Below are positions 31,344 through 43,245 of a stretch of 64,000 bases of DNA, one piece after another. The notes under the pieces are model-generated. The model was not told the origin of the DNA, did not search any database, and worked only from the letters and a program-made list of their open reading frames with translations. This DNA is from Fennellomyces sp. T-0311 (Eukaryota; Mucoromycota; Mucoromycetes; Mucorales; Lichtheimiaceae), in contig JALLLT010000023.1 in NCBI GenBank assembly GCA_025266875.1, forward strand, positions 434,001-498,000, in the 5' to 3' direction. Every line of letters starts with the position of its first letter. Positions within the stretch are counted from its first letter, which is position 1. A program made the translations under genes and the position numbers.

Positions 31344-33029
31344 TTATACAATAACAAAGCTTTCGTGATCCTTACAAAGCCCACTAAAAGCCATGTCCCA
31401 GACATATTGTGATTGTTCAGCAAATGGCGCTTCCGAAGAATATTTGTATTTACGGACAAGAATAATGCCAATTGCTTTGTATGTTGTTTCGACTGTGTCA
31501 GTGCACTTTTTCAGCACAGGGAATAGATAATCATAATTGCGACCAACAGCAATACGATGGCCATCGCTATTTTTCTTGATAGTTTCGGTGACACCGATAA
31601 GGGAAACGGCCGGAATAACGCACTCGTCGCAGTCCTCTGTCAACGAGAGCGGTAAGATTGGGTAGCAGAGGTCGAGTTGGCGGGTTGGTTTCCAATAATG
31701 AGTCGCTATTAGATTTGTAGTACGTGACATACACCACAGGCTCCAGTCAAGTGCAGCCATTTCATCACCATTGAAATCATCCATACAAGTGATTTTCTTG
31801 CGATAGTTGGATTGTGCCTCTTTTGCTAGATCGTCATTGTAAAACACATCATAGTTATTGTACTTGATCGGACGTATGATAATACTTTTACATCTTATAT
31901 GCAAACGCATGTTGTCGTCGATATCGTATGTGCCGCCCGGGCTTTTATATACAATTTCTTGGTGAAGTATGATATAAGAAGTCGGAATCCACGAGTGTAA
32001 CCCGGCAACACCTGTCCAAGAAGGGAGGTTGTAGGAATCCATTGTAGACTTATATTTTGGGGTTCCATTGGGGAGTGTAATCGAACCAAAGCACATGACG
32101 GAAAGATCAAGTTGGGCTACCTTCCGGTAAAAGGAACGAAGCACGGTAGGAACGTCGCTTTGATAATCGACATCGACGGAGATAATTTCTGCAAAGATGT
32201 TTGCGAGTGCGAATATTTTGTCATGTTCCTTCGAGCTCGTCCGAAAATGTGCATAACGAAGTACCAAATTGGCAGCTTTCAATCTTTTGTCCTTGAATCC
32301 AAGCAGGATTTGTGATAGAAATTCCGCTTCCTTTGAAATTTTTTGCTTGTCTTCTGCAAGAGACCAAAAATGCGTATTCTTCCCGACGACTAAAATCCTT
32401 GATGTCATCAAGACTTCCTCTAGTGTCCAGCTACGCGTCCACCAAAGGGATCCTTCCATTTGACTGATAGCCGTATGCTTAGCCCACGGGTATTTGCTGT
32501 TCCCAGGTGTCCATTCAAAATCCTCAGGATTCTCAATATAAACTTCAGGAACCAATGCCACAGTATATAGTGCATTGCTGTAGATGCGATGCATTTGCTT
32601 GATTTCGCGGAGCTTTTCGGCCTTGTTTGACTGGTTGATGCAGATCTTGTCATACCACAAATAGTCGATATCAAAGTCCCTGCATATCTGCCGAAGAACA
32701 CCCTCGAATGTCACCTTGTGCGACACAAGTACTTGGCGATGTCGGAACATGTTGGAAAAGCGGCGGCGCTCCTTTCCAGGTTTGGTTATTAGATGATAAC
32801 CGGCATCCTTTATATCGTATTTCCCGTTTTCCTTTTGGAACATTTCGCCAGGTTGCTCCCAGCAATATGATAAAGTGTGGTAACCATCAGTAGCTTCGTT
32901 TCCCGGAACTTTTTGCCAGTCACGCGTTCGAATGAGCCATGTGGGTCTATAGTCGTCTCCGGGCCACTCATAGTCATCGGTAAATTTTGGATCTGCTATT
33001 CGCTGTGGTGTGATATACTCGATATACAC
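31344..33029 (-). CDS. HET-domain protein, copy B, intact
   Basis: An intronless 561-codon frame. HET signatures: YRPTWLIRTRDWQKVPGNEA, YHTLSYCWEQPGE, FDIDYLWYDKICINQSNKAE with EIKQMHRIYSNALYTVALVP, and WWTRSWTLEEVLMTSRILVV. The C-terminal half shares KEHDKIFALANIF, LPSWTG, PLSLTEDCDECVI and a hydrophobic end (FVIV) with copy A. The predicted role is in self/non-self recognition or another cell-death pathway, by family only. Its closest relative in the window is the pseudogene at 27343-28976 on the same strand. The start MYIEYITPQR is supported because the pseudogene begins at the same place. Confidence 0.8.
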   Translation of the reverse strand: MYIEYITPQRIADPKFTDDYEWPGDDYRPTWLIRTRDWQKVPGNEATDGYHTLSYCWEQPGEMFQKENGKYDIKDAGYHLITKPGKERRRFSNMFRHRQVLVSHKVTFEGVLRQICRDFDIDYLWYDKICINQSNKAEKLREIKQMHRIYSNALYTVALVPEVYIENPEDFEWTPGNSKYPWAKHTAISQMEGSLWWTRSWTLEEVLMTSRILVVGKNTHFWSLAEDKQKISKEAEFLSQILLGFKDKRLKAANLVLRYAHFRTSSKEHDKIFALANIFAEIISVDVDYQSDVPTVLRSFYRKVAQLDLSVMCFGSITLPNGTPKYKSTMDSYNLPSWTGVAGLHSWIPTSYIILHQEIVYKSPGGTYDIDDNMRLHIRCKSIIIRPIKYNNYDVFYNDDLAKEAQSNYRKKITCMDDFNGDEMAALDWSLWCMSRTTNLIATHYWKPTRQLDLCYPILPLSLTEDCDECVIPAVSLIGVTETIKKNSDGHRIAVGRNYDYLFPVLKKCTDTVETTYKAIGIILVRKYKYSSEAPFAEQSQYVWDMAFSGLCKDHESFVIV

Positions 33030-34696
33030 TTTTCGGGCGAGCGTGTATTTCTCGCCAGATCTTTGTAAAAGATAATGATTTCTGCTGTTAACTTTCTGAG
33101 AAAGTCTTTCACAGACGTGAGCTATGCATTACCAAAAGATTGGGGAATTAACTTTAATGATGAATTGTAGAAAAGATAAAAAAAAGCAAAAAAAAAGAGT
33201 AAAAAATGGAGCTGAGCAAAGTACTGCATTAATATTCTGTGCCATTGTCCAGTGTAACACTTGCAGCCGCGCCCAAACTTTATTTAATGACCTTAGTAAC
33301 AAGGATTCGGCGTTATTAATTGCTATGCATTTTTATAGGTAGCGGTAATACGGTGCGCTACCACAACCTCTTTTCTGAATATTTCCATGTACACTTTATC
33401 GTAGCTACTAATCCATTAGCATTTACTCCGTGGAAACTCAACCGAATAGCCGCAGATGATGTGATGGAGAAGGATATACACCACTAATCTAGATCTTGGA
33501 TCCTTAGGTCTAATTACTGGCCAGGTGGTTCGCCAAAAGCAACGGGTCGTAAGTTACACATGTAGAACCTCTTTAACCACAGCTGTAATCCTTATTGGTT
33601 GTAGAAAACATCGCTTGCATAAACGAATCCCTCCCTCAAACAAACCCGTGGCGACAGTTTATCTTGCAATATTCGGAAACTCACTTTTAGCCTTCAACAA
33701 CTTCATCAAAAGCAATTCCGATCTCGTTGCGGCAGATCTCTTTCATTGACCGACAAGGTCATCATTAGCCCGTGAATCACATCAATGAAATCGCAAAGGA
33801 TGCGATCAACGCAATGCAAAAGAATAAATTTGGTGTTCAAGTGTACGCACTCTAAAGAAGATCGTAAATTCAAGGAAGCAGATTGATAAGGGTGGCTAAA
33901 GCAAATGATTGACATGGAAATAAGGGTGATCTTTTTGAAGTCTTTTCTCTGTTGCCTCGAAACGTGGCCATCATGATGTTGGTGATCAGCTTTAAATTTT
34001 GGTGATTTAGAAGGACTAGTTGGCATACATGCGTAATATGGATGTGAAGAATATTTATCTTTATTCACTTTTGTACAAAATGCCATCAATAGAGCGCCTC
34101 AAAAGAAGAGTGACTAGTCGTAGTCACCCGAGACGCACAGATGCTGCATTCCAATGGTGCCATCTTCCCGTAACTTTTATCGGAGCCTCGCTTTAAAGGT
34201 GAAACATTCACTTACGCATCTCACATTGGCATGTTTCAATTGGCTATGTTTTGATAACGATCAGGGCCGCGACTCTCTGGAAAGCTACTGTCTGTCGCTA
34301 CTTAGTAATCCAACAAACCACGGTTTGGATCGAACAGGCTCTATGCATACTTGGTCATTACCAATGGCATTACTGTTAGCTATGCCTTATATAAGCAGGG
34401 TTCATTCCAAAATTCCTTTGCTTAATCATAATCGGTACATAAGAATTAAAGCCAACCACTTGGTCATCCGATCGGTCAAGCTTTTCCTTCATGGCGAGAA
34501 GCTAATCCGCCAGAGCTGTTGCAGTACAGCAACAAACAAAAAATCAAAAGATACGGTGCTTCCCCCAAACCAACGACCAAGAGTGGTCAATGCAACGTAC
34601 GCTTTTGGTTTATGTGAATTCATGCTAGATCGTAAATAGCTTTTATGTAAAGAGTAGGGATGTAATTAGTATTACAAGTATGAAGGTTGTTGATAT
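33030..34696. other. intergenic, no supported gene
   Basis: Promoter of HET copy B plus AT-rich DNA. A 161-codon plus-strand frame (34154-34639) and a 127-codon minus-strand frame (34089-33706) carry no recognisable domain, signal peptide or splice context; the first is the better candidate if anything is expressed. Confidence 0.35.
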
Positions 34697-35019
34697 TTAG
34701 CATAAGGCGTCCAAAGTGCAGCACAGACAACACGCGGCCAAACTATACGAAAATATTCCGGTGAGCAACAATTCCTTTTTCCCTTTCACCACTGTTTTTC
34801 CTTTTACCATCCCAAACATAAGCCGTCAGCACCGCCACGGTCCGGTGGTTGTTGCACATACACTTGCTGAGGTGGCGGTTGGGGCTGATAATATTGCTGG
34901 CCACCTTGAGGCGGTGGATAATAACCCTGTGATGGTGGTGGCTGATAGCTCTGATTCTGAGGAGGAGGGTGGTAGCTTGGGTTTGGTGGAGGCGGGTATT
35001 GGTATTGCTTGTTATCCAT
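34697..35019 (-). CDS. CYSTM-type cysteine-rich transmembrane tail protein
   Basis: Two exons (35019-34808, 34742-34697) give 85 residues. The N-terminal 60 residues are Pro/Gln/Tyr-rich (YPPPPNPSYHPPPQNQ, SQGYYPPPQGGQQYYQP). The C-terminus, completed only by the 46-nt second exon, is GLCLGCLAACCLCCTLDALC, a clear CYSTM module. Such proteins are tail-anchored in membranes across eukaryotes and are linked to stress and metal tolerance. The intron (65 nt, phase 2) interrupts a Cys codon inside the module. Without splicing the frame ends early with no cysteine cluster. The identification is good; the function in this organism is inferred from the family. Confidence 0.8.
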
Positions 35020-38000
35020 CTTGTGCAGTAGAAAAGGTAGGAGAAGAAAAAAAAGTCAAAGCAACCTGAATCAGAAATTATATATGTGCGGTGATCAAAT
35101 CACGTGCCTGCTTTTCGATTCGTGCTTTCTGCTCAGCTTTTTTTCAAGGACCACTACTTCTTGGCATTCCTTTCGTCACTTGGCAGCAAGGTATTTGCTT
35201 TTGCGCAATCCAATGAGTATCGATAAAAAGAGTGGACTTTAACTAAAGAAGATTCTGGTTTCACTTTGAATTTCTTGAGCCGCAAATCGTTCCGAGGGAG
35301 GGAAGATACGGGCTTCACAGGTTTGAACAATGTCTAGAACAACGAGTTTACGCATATGCAGCCACTGTATCATGTAAATGGCCTGATTCCTGAGCATCTT
35401 GCATTGTCCCTTTTTTATCAAATCATTCTTGTCCTGGGTATTTTGCTTAATTGATTGCTCGTTTTTTTAAGGTTTCTATAATGACAAGATAGAGTTCGAA
35501 CGACCCTGCCAACGTTGGCATCTTGAAGTTTAAGCAACACGTAGAAGCATGAAAGTTCCTGATCAAAATAAACAGTGAAATCAATGAGTTCTTTGATACA
35601 CTATCCTATGTGATTTCTTTTTACAAAAAGAACCTGCCAAACGTACTGTATCACAATGAGCCACACCGAAAGAAGTATGTCCGTGTCGCGGACTATCGCT
35701 GTTGTACATTATGCCGGAATGAAAGTTAGTCCATTACCGATACATTGGAACTCCATTGTATAAACAATTGTACCCCATGACAAAATCGCTACTAATAATA
35801 GCTTTCAAGCTGTTCTGCTATCAATACTAATAAACACCTTCGGAAATATCTTGTATACAAACAGTTTCCCATAGTCTGGGGTCCCGAATGCAAGTGGGTT
35901 TTTTGGAGCATTTGTGGAACCCTATGATATGGGTTCGGTTAGTTTTCTCTCTCGTCTCCAGATCCGTGAGAGAAACTGTATTTTCGATTATACTTAATAA
36001 AGAGAACTGTCGAGAAAGATCAGTTTATAGTATTGAACGGACCAATGCACCATTACCAATTACAAGAAGTGTATTCTTTGAGACTGAGGGACACCTTGTT
36101 ACATCCATCGCATGGTTATAAATATTTGAATGTCTCGAAGATAGAAAATGCCACATGGTCTGGCTGTTCATATCCATTATTTTCTTCCTTTTCGGTAGAT
36201 CTTTTAAGACAACGCAACCACATGGTTTCCTGTCCGTACGTGACACAGTTCGCCAAGATGTGGGAAGAAGACCATCGTAATTATCAAGTACATCTAATGA
36301 AACGGCGCCGCTGAAAAAAAAAGCTTCGCTCTAAACCGGTCTTTTATATCGTAGCTACAATTAAAAGCCAAGTCATTAAAACTCGTATGCGGTAATGATA
36401 TTATAAAAAGCAAAAGTCTATGCTCGGCAGCAGCATTGATCAGGAACTACCAAATAAAGAAATTGAAAGTAAGAGTTGATGTGGTGTACGATAGCATTTG
36501 ATCATATCGTATAAATATTTTGCACTTAGAACAGCTGTTGTAAAGCTTTTTTATGAGATTAAAACTGGATCGTGCAAACTGTCCATGAACGCATGGCGAC
36601 AAAAGAGCTTCCTACGTCATTTGTTCCGTCAGCGATCATTAACTCTAACCTTATGATGCACATTAGGAATTCAATCTTCTTTCGGATCGTCACAATATTG
36701 TTCCTCCCTGTTTTTTTTAAGGATTCTGCAGCCCAGGGTCGCGTTATCGTTAACTAGTACTAAATTGAGTAGATGAGCTATTACAGAGTGCTTCGCAATT
36801 AAAGTCACTTGTGTGTAAGAAATGATCTTTATTAGATGCACATTGCTTTCCGACAGATCCTTATTCCCAACCGTAAAGAACGCATTTCCAATATATGCGT
36901 ACGTAGGACGTATAAAAAATAAAGGGCTTATTCACACCACTTATGCAAATTTATCCCATATCACTCCATGAACTGTAATAGCACATTACTTTGACAGGAG
37001 TATGCATTATATACGCATCTCCAATTTAATTACTTTTGGAGCCCAAATTAATACAGTACAATGTTCTCATATAAGCATGATGGCCCTTGTTTGCACATTC
37101 ATTGATGAGTGTGCAGTAAAATGCAAATATTTCTGGGGTTTGGCTAATAGAGTACGTACATAGTGCATGCAGGGATGACAAGTAAGGAGAAATAGCTTAA
37201 TCACACGATTACTTTCATTGATGCATAGCATATCATACTGAGTCACAATCCCCGAAATCCCAGATACTGAGTGTGTAGTCCTAGGCTCTGATGGCTTTGT
37301 TATGGGTCTCGTAGTCTGCGCGGTGACTTTGGCAGAGTGTCCAATTGTAGTAACAGTTTGCTTATAGATGCCTGCGCCTTTAACAAACATGAGGTAGTAT
37401 TTGCACCAGCCCACATGCATCAAAGGATATTTGTCCACTTTATCGTACCTGGTGATGCAGGCCCAAACGGGACTTCTTCTAAGCCCGTAAGTTGCTTATT
37501 TGAAAAATCAGTAACTGCGTCATGCCACGGCCGACAAATCTAATTCTATTGCGCCGAATGAAACTAATGTGTGTAGGAGCATCAACCACATATTTTGCAT
37601 CTGCATATGTGGAAAGGTTCCAATGGAAATTGTTAGGTAAAAAGAAAAGATTCTGATGTATATGTAAGTAAATATGACTCAATGCACCTATCATAACAAT
37701 AGGTGCGTTGTATGTTAGTGGTTAAAGCTATCTTTGTTTTATTATAAGTCTTTATAGAGAACGAAGAAAATATTCCCGTATTGTGAAGGAGTAGCGCCTG
37801 TTATTCGATCGTACCTATTCCACTGTATTGTAATCAAAGTTGGACAGTGCTTTATGTTTACAAGTAGAACAAAAGTAGCCGCATTTACATAGTCATAACG
37901 TTGTTCGTTGTCGCTTCCAAACAAGTTATCAGCATGACCTAACGTAACAAGTAAATGAAAATAATGAACTGGGTTTTTCTTTGATATCAAGGTAACCGCG

Positions 38001-38203
38001 TATATGGTATTTAATGTACTGAACAACTAGTACGGGGATCAATATCTGCATTGAAAACAACTATTGAATTCAACATACCGAAGCGAAAAACCGATCTCCG
38101 CTGTGTGCTATGACATGATTGGACAACGTGGCTTGCGAGCCTATGGCTGTACTGTGGCTCTCCATACTACTTGTATCTCCTTCCACAAAGAAATTGCAAC
38201 AAT
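35020..38203. other. gene-poor AT-rich region
   Basis: Over 3 kb between the CYSTM gene and the Herp-like gene. Apart from the degenerate stretch listed at 35520-36315, frames are short and unremarkable (for example 37438-37067 on the minus strand). No RNA gene or repeat family is recognised. Confidence 0.4.
35520..36315 (+). pseudogene. possible decayed gene of unknown family
   Basis: Successive plus-strand pieces look protein-like but are split by stops and frame changes: FYKKNLPNVLYHNEPHRKKY then DYRCCTLCRNE and LELHCINNC (a Cys/His cluster), later EKLYFRLYLIKRTVEKDQF and YQLQEVYSLRLRDTLLHPSH, and finally FAKMWEEDHRNYQVHLMKRR. No family is recognised and no set of GT..AG introns joins them. 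It may be a remnant, or chance. Confidence 0.25.
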
Positions 38204-39467
38204 ATGGATGGTTCATTAACAATTAACCTTCGTTCACCATCCATGAGCGAAACAATGACCCTAACGACTGACCGAGATGCGTCTGTGCGTTCGCTTAAGA
38301 GGCTGATTCATACTGTTCATCCCAAAAAACCCAGCATAAATGACCAACGTATTATCTTTGGCGGCAAACTCCTGAACGATGCCGACATTTTGAGTCGAAT
38401 ACTAGAAAAGGTAAGGAAAAAGGTAGCAAGTAACGGACCCATTCTAATATTTGATTTAGACCGATGTCGATTCCATTCCAACGTTCCACTTGGTCGTCAA
38501 ACCAACAGCAGCTAGTACGATTGCTTCTTCTTCTTCGAGTCATATCCAAACTACGGTTCCACCAGTACCAGTACAACAAGCTCCTCCAATAGAACCCCAA
38601 GTAAGCCAGGTGCCGGCACAGCAGCTGGGGTATCCGCCCCTTTTGCCGGGTGGCTACCAAGTAGTTGCGCTCAAGTAAGAATTTATTTTTAGATAAGCAA
38701 GCCCACAAAAAGTATACTGATGATTAAAAAATGATAGTGGGCAGTATTATCTAGCACCTGTTCTGGTTCCGGCACATACTCTACCCCGGCAACACCCCCT
38801 ACCGCAATACCAGCCAGCACCACAATACCACCAGCCATCGCCAGCCAGCAACAATACGCGTCCCAATAACCCAGCGCCTCAGCAACAACCGGCTCGTCCT
38901 CCGGTCCTTGTTCATGCGCAGAATCAAGTCCAGCGAGCTACCTCGATCTGGCTCGCCCTCAAATTGATCTTTATCCTGTTCATCCTATGCCAGGACGCTA
39001 GTCTCGAACGCATCCTGTTCTTCCACGTGCTGGCATTCATCTTTTTCCTTTATCAAACTGGCCGCCTGCGGTTTGTCATTCAACGCGTACGGCCCGATGA
39101 TCTGAATAGACCTCAACAACCACCGCAGCAACCACAGCAACCGCCACAGCAACCGCCACAACCACAACCACAACAGCAAGGCTCCGCTCCGGCAACTCCT
39201 CAGCCTGGAACAGAGCAGCCGCAGCAGCAGGATGAGCAGGCCTCTTCTGAAAGACCGCGACAGAACCAGCCGCGCCAACCGCCGACTCTCTTGGCAACAT
39301 TAAAGCGTGGTGCATATACGTTTATAGCATCCCTGTGGCCAAACTACGGACACGATGCGCGTATCGCACAGGCGCTGGATAACGGACAAAATGAAGCGGT
39401 AGGTGGTGTGTGCGCGTGTGTGCCACAAATGCTAATTGTTCGTGTTGCATAGTGGGAAGGCATTTAA
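38204..39467 (+). CDS. Herp/Usa1-like ER membrane protein with N-terminal ubiquitin-like domain
   Basis: Four exons (38204-38410, 38460-38674, 38738-39398, 39453-39467) give 365 residues. Residues about 4-90 are a ubiquitin-like domain (LTINLRSPSMSETMTL, VHPKKPSINDQRIIFGGKLL). A Pro/Gln-rich linker follows, then two close hydrophobic helices near residues 208-250 (TSIWLALKLIFILFILCQ and ILFFHVLAFIFFLYQ), a Gln/Pro-rich stretch and a conserved-looking end (AYTFIASLWPNYGHDARIAQ). UBL plus membrane hairpin is the layout of Herp (HERPUD), an organiser of ER-associated degradation complexes. The final exon adds only WEGI and a stop. It converges on the Ptc7-like gene (267 bp between stops). Family confidence is moderate because linkers dominate the sequence. 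Confidence 0.65.
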
Positions 39468-39734
39468 ATCCGACACACAGCAAGCCCTTTGTACACACAA
39501 CATCCTCCTTTCTTTGTAATGTTTACAGCGCCACCCAACTAATCGTAACTAGAGGAAAAGAATTTCTTTTGCAAAGTAAAATATATATATACATTTTTTA
39601 TTTTCAGCTTAAGAACATCTATATCGTTTAGAAAGAATGCGGTTGGTAGGGATTGGAACGGATGGATAATATGCGTCAAGTTGAATGCGATGTGTGTGCG
39701 TGCGTATGAGTTGGAATCAAAGAAAGGAGTGGAA

Positions 39735-41146
39735 TTAGTCGGTCGCTGCTGGTCGACGGAGCCCGCGTACAAGCGTTACAATGCAAGTGATGTCGTCGAT
39801 TTTGCCTCCGCGGTAGTTGCTTCCGTGCGCTCGTGCGTCTCGCGCCCACGGACTTAGTCGCTTAGGATCCAGACTATATCGGCGAGCTGCGTCGGTTAAT
39901 GACTTTGCCAGACTTCGCACGGCCGTGGCCACCTCCTCGTCGGCGACTTCGTCCTGAGGGCTGACAATGTTCTTCATGGTAGCGTTGACAAGCTTCAAGG
40001 TCTCGTTGGGGTAGACGTTGTCAAAGTAACCGTCGGTTGCCAGCAAGATGATGTCGTTGTCTTTGAGGAAGAAGGTCTTTTGGTCTGCGTCCTTCGGCAT
40101 GTCTGTCACAAAGTTGTCCCTATCAGGATAGGTATCCGGCACCACGGTCAGCTGATACCTAAAAGTATGATTATCAGTACCCTTCTCGGTCTTCCTTTCC
40201 GATATTGTGCGGCTTACGGGCAGTTAAAGTAGTGCTGCTGGCTCGGACTTTCGTACACAATCTTCTCGTCACGAATCAGCACGAACGCACTGTCACCCAG
40301 ATTGACGCTGGTCATCTCGCCCGTGGTCTTGCACAGGTTCAGGATACATGCGGTGCTACTGCCTGCAGCCACCTTGCCGCCCCTGCGCAGCTGGTGAAAC
40401 GCAGTGTCAAGGATTTGTAGAGCGTGGATCGGGGGCGTTTGCTCGGCCTTCTTGGCAACACCTGCAGCGTTGTTCATCAACGTCCATGAAAAGATGGCTA
40501 CAGGGCGCTTAGTGTTCCGCATAATTTACTTCCGAGCGAAAACCTTACCTGGATCGACACCAGCTTCAGCCCATCCGCCGACACCATCGGCCACTCCCAG
40601 CGCCATGCCGTATGGGGTATATGTGTGAAAAAACGCATCCTCGCCCGCGTCCACGTTGCCGACTTTGCCGCGCTTCCAGTACGGGAGCTTGTCCTCGCTT
40701 TGGCGCTGTCGAGCATTGCGGTTCTTGGGATGCCATGCCGCGTGCGCAACAAACTGGAAACAATCCGTTGCTGCCTCTTTATGGTCGCCCTGTTTATCAT
40801 CTAACGCGCCTGCAGCAGCATTACTGTTGTCTACAGACGGAGCCGCGGACGGTGGCGCTTGTTTGAGTTGCGTCACGTCGTTGAAGAACCGATCAAAGCT
40901 GGGTGCTCCATTGGGGGCCGCTGTGCCGGTCGCATTGTCGAATAATGTGCTTCCTTGAAGGGATGAAGGGGATTGCTGGTGCTGGTGCTGTTGCTGTTGC
41001 TGGGAATGAGCACTGAATGTCAATAGGCGTTGAGCATTGACGGTTGGGCGCAAGTAGGCGATTGAGGGAGTCAGCAAGGGCTTTGTTGCGGACCATTGCG
41101 TTAATTGCGAAAGCGTGGTCAAGCGCTGGACGTATTGCCGGGCCAT
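39735..41146 (-). CDS. ptc7: PP2C-type phosphatase, Ptc7-like (mitochondrial)
   Basis: Three exons (41146-40549, 40497-40218, 40158-39735) give 433 residues. The N-terminus is Arg/Ser/Thr/Gln-rich without acidic residues (MARQYVQRLTTLSQLTQW), fitting a mitochondrial presequence, and is followed by poly-Gln/His. The phosphatase domain has GNVDAGEDAFF, GVADGVGGWAEAGVDP, GSSTACILNL, NLGDSAFVLIRD, IILLATDGYFDN and KIDDITCIVT, the metal-binding Asp residues of PP2C. Ptc7 enzymes dephosphorylate mitochondrial proteins, including a coenzyme Q biosynthesis factor. Introns are 51 and 59 nt. An in-frame upstream ATG (41278) exists, but the presequence supports 41146. Confidence 0.88.
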
Positions 41147-43245
41147 GCTTGCTGTGGGGTGGTATAAACAGTCGTTGTGGAAGTGGAGTGAGTGGGGGAA
41201 GGTTTCAAGGTAAGTAAAGAAGCAACAATAATTGGCGAATAAGGGTGAAAAAAAAATATTCCGGTTATTTGCCCCCACCCCCGTGGCTCATTTGAGTCAC
41301 GCTTTCCGGCATGGACACAGGGACGTGCGTACCTTGTCGTTGCATTCCAAGGTGCGGATACATTGTGCGCGAGCGGTGTGAATAGTAAGAAGAAGAGCGT
41401 AACGAAGATAAGCTTACTGCGCGCAATCAGCCTGCACTTTCATAATTCAATTTTTGTCACTTCATGTTTTTTCAACAATCAGTGCAACTTCTCCACATTT
41501 TTACTGGCGTTCCGAAAAGGGCCGACCTGTCGCATGACCCTTCTTTTTGCACGTTTTCCCTAGTCATCATATTACCCATTGGATAGTCATTTTGGTAGCA
41601 TGCACTCATTTTTTTCATCTCGCTTGGGTGTCGTTTTTTAATTTCATTCGCAGGCTGCCTTCTCGCCATTACCAGAATCGAACGCAAAGAATTCTCTCCG
41701 TAACCATGAAACCAACGCAAAATGCCGTCGTGATGATCACCATGGAAACTCCGATGACTCTGCAAATGATCCGCTGTTTCATGTGAAGTTTGAAGTTGGG
41801 CAAAAAAAAAAATCGGCTGCGGATCGGCTGCTGGATCCATTTGCCAAACTGTAAGAAAAGTTTTTGACTGTGCGAAAAGTAATATTGAGCTTTCTCCTTT
41901 TAATAGGTACAAGACCCTTGCTCATCGTTTCAGTTACTAAATAAAAAGTTACTAACCCATTTCAAGGAAGTTCATCGAGCTTCTTTTCCATTTTATCTAC
42001 TTGATCCATATCGGCCTTCCGATATGATAAATGGAGTACCAGGTTTTGTTTACTGATGCTTCTTTTGTTTCTGATAAATCTTAACATGATATTAGTGCTA
42101 TTATTCGGCCTGTAATTGTGCCATGAATACTAGATCAACTTTATTTGAAAGGCATATCCGTATGTAGTATTGGCTGGTCTGGACTGGTGGAAAAAGGCAG
42201 GCGAACACAATGGTAAAATGATATTCCAGAAACCCGTCAACTTTTTTTTTCTAACTGACAGCCGTTGAAGGAATCACATTATCCGACCCTCTATGGGATC
42301 AATGTATCACCTGTTTCCATTTTTTGTGACAAGAGGACACGAACCAGTCCCGAAGTCAGAATGTTGCAATTCTGAGGTATTTGAAATCGAAATCATGTGT
42401 ACAGATACAAGAGATCGATGTGATGCATACGGTAAAAGGTTTCGAGGCATTTTCCTAAAAATAAAATTGCACCTTGGAAAGGAAGAAATGGAAAGATGCC
42501 GATTTGCCTCAATAGATACTCAAGAAAAGAAAGTTATGCATAGCTGTATAAGGAATCTTTCTTCCAAATCATCCATTTGAACTTGTCAAAAAAGAAACCA
42601 AAAAGTATAACAGGGTTATTTTTGAAGTCAGTATAACCTTCAGAGTGGTAAGGCACTTTATTCGTGTGTTCGCCGGCAATCAATGCTGGCATCGAAAAAA
42701 AAGTGTAAAGTCCGTTTGGATCTGTAATGCAAAAATTGATTTGAATAGCCAATTGAAGAGACTTAATTTGGTTTGTGTACTCCCAGCAAGGAGAAAAGAC
42801 ACTTGGTTTGGATAAGAAAAACCACAAGATTTGCCACCCGTCCTGTGTTTCCGTAGCAAAAAACGCCATATTAAGTGTAGTTGGTTTTTTGTACCACTCG
42901 CTTGTCGTCTCTGTTCCCCCCGTTTGAAGGAACACAAGCACACATCATCCACTAGAACGTGATGGGTTGGGCTAGACTGAATTCAGTTTGCATGCAAAAA
43001 ATCCTTTTTGTGCTATTTGCCTCGGCTACACACGTAGACACTTTGGAAACGCAAAATACTCGTACGGTTTCCCGCGCGCGGCACACTGTAAGGGGACTTC
43101 GGATCAGGGCATTGGCCATCCTTCGCAACTTGTTCTCTCCGCCCCGAAAAAAAAGCTTTATTTTGCGGCCCTCCTTTTTCTCACTGATTTTCTGTCTCTC
43201 TTTCCTTCATTTTTCTTTTCTTTCTAATCTTTTACAAGGAAAAAA
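41147..43245. other. intergenic, mostly without supported genes
   Basis: Holds the Ptc7 promoter, the small coding-like exon listed at 41654-41854, and the leader of the first transporter gene, which is strongly pyrimidine-rich (43180-43240). A 135-codon minus-strand frame at 42941-42534 is not supported by any feature. Confidence 0.4.
41654..41854 (+). CDS. possible last exon of a small uncharacterised gene
   Basis: After an acceptor at 41653 (cattcgcag) a frame of 66 codons runs to a stop with protein-like sequence: a His/Asn/Asp-rich part, then NDPLFHVKFEVGQKKKSAA and DRLLDPFAKL. The minus-strand frame over the same DNA is less natural. I could not settle the first exon: an ATG at 41601 is in frame, but a TAA intervenes within a T-rich stretch. 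It would be divergent from the Ptc7-like gene. No family recognised. Confidence 0.35.
   Translation, partial: AAFSPLPESNAKNSLRNHETNAKCRRDDHHGNSDDSANDPLFHVKFEVGQKKKSAADRLLDPFAKL

Noticed and set aside
34154..34639. 161-codon plus-strand frame
   Set aside because: No family, signal peptide or neighbouring exons; kept only as a possibility in the intergenic note.
41472..41912. 146-codon minus-strand frame
   Set aside because: No domain; it overlaps a more protein-like plus-strand exon and a T-rich tract.
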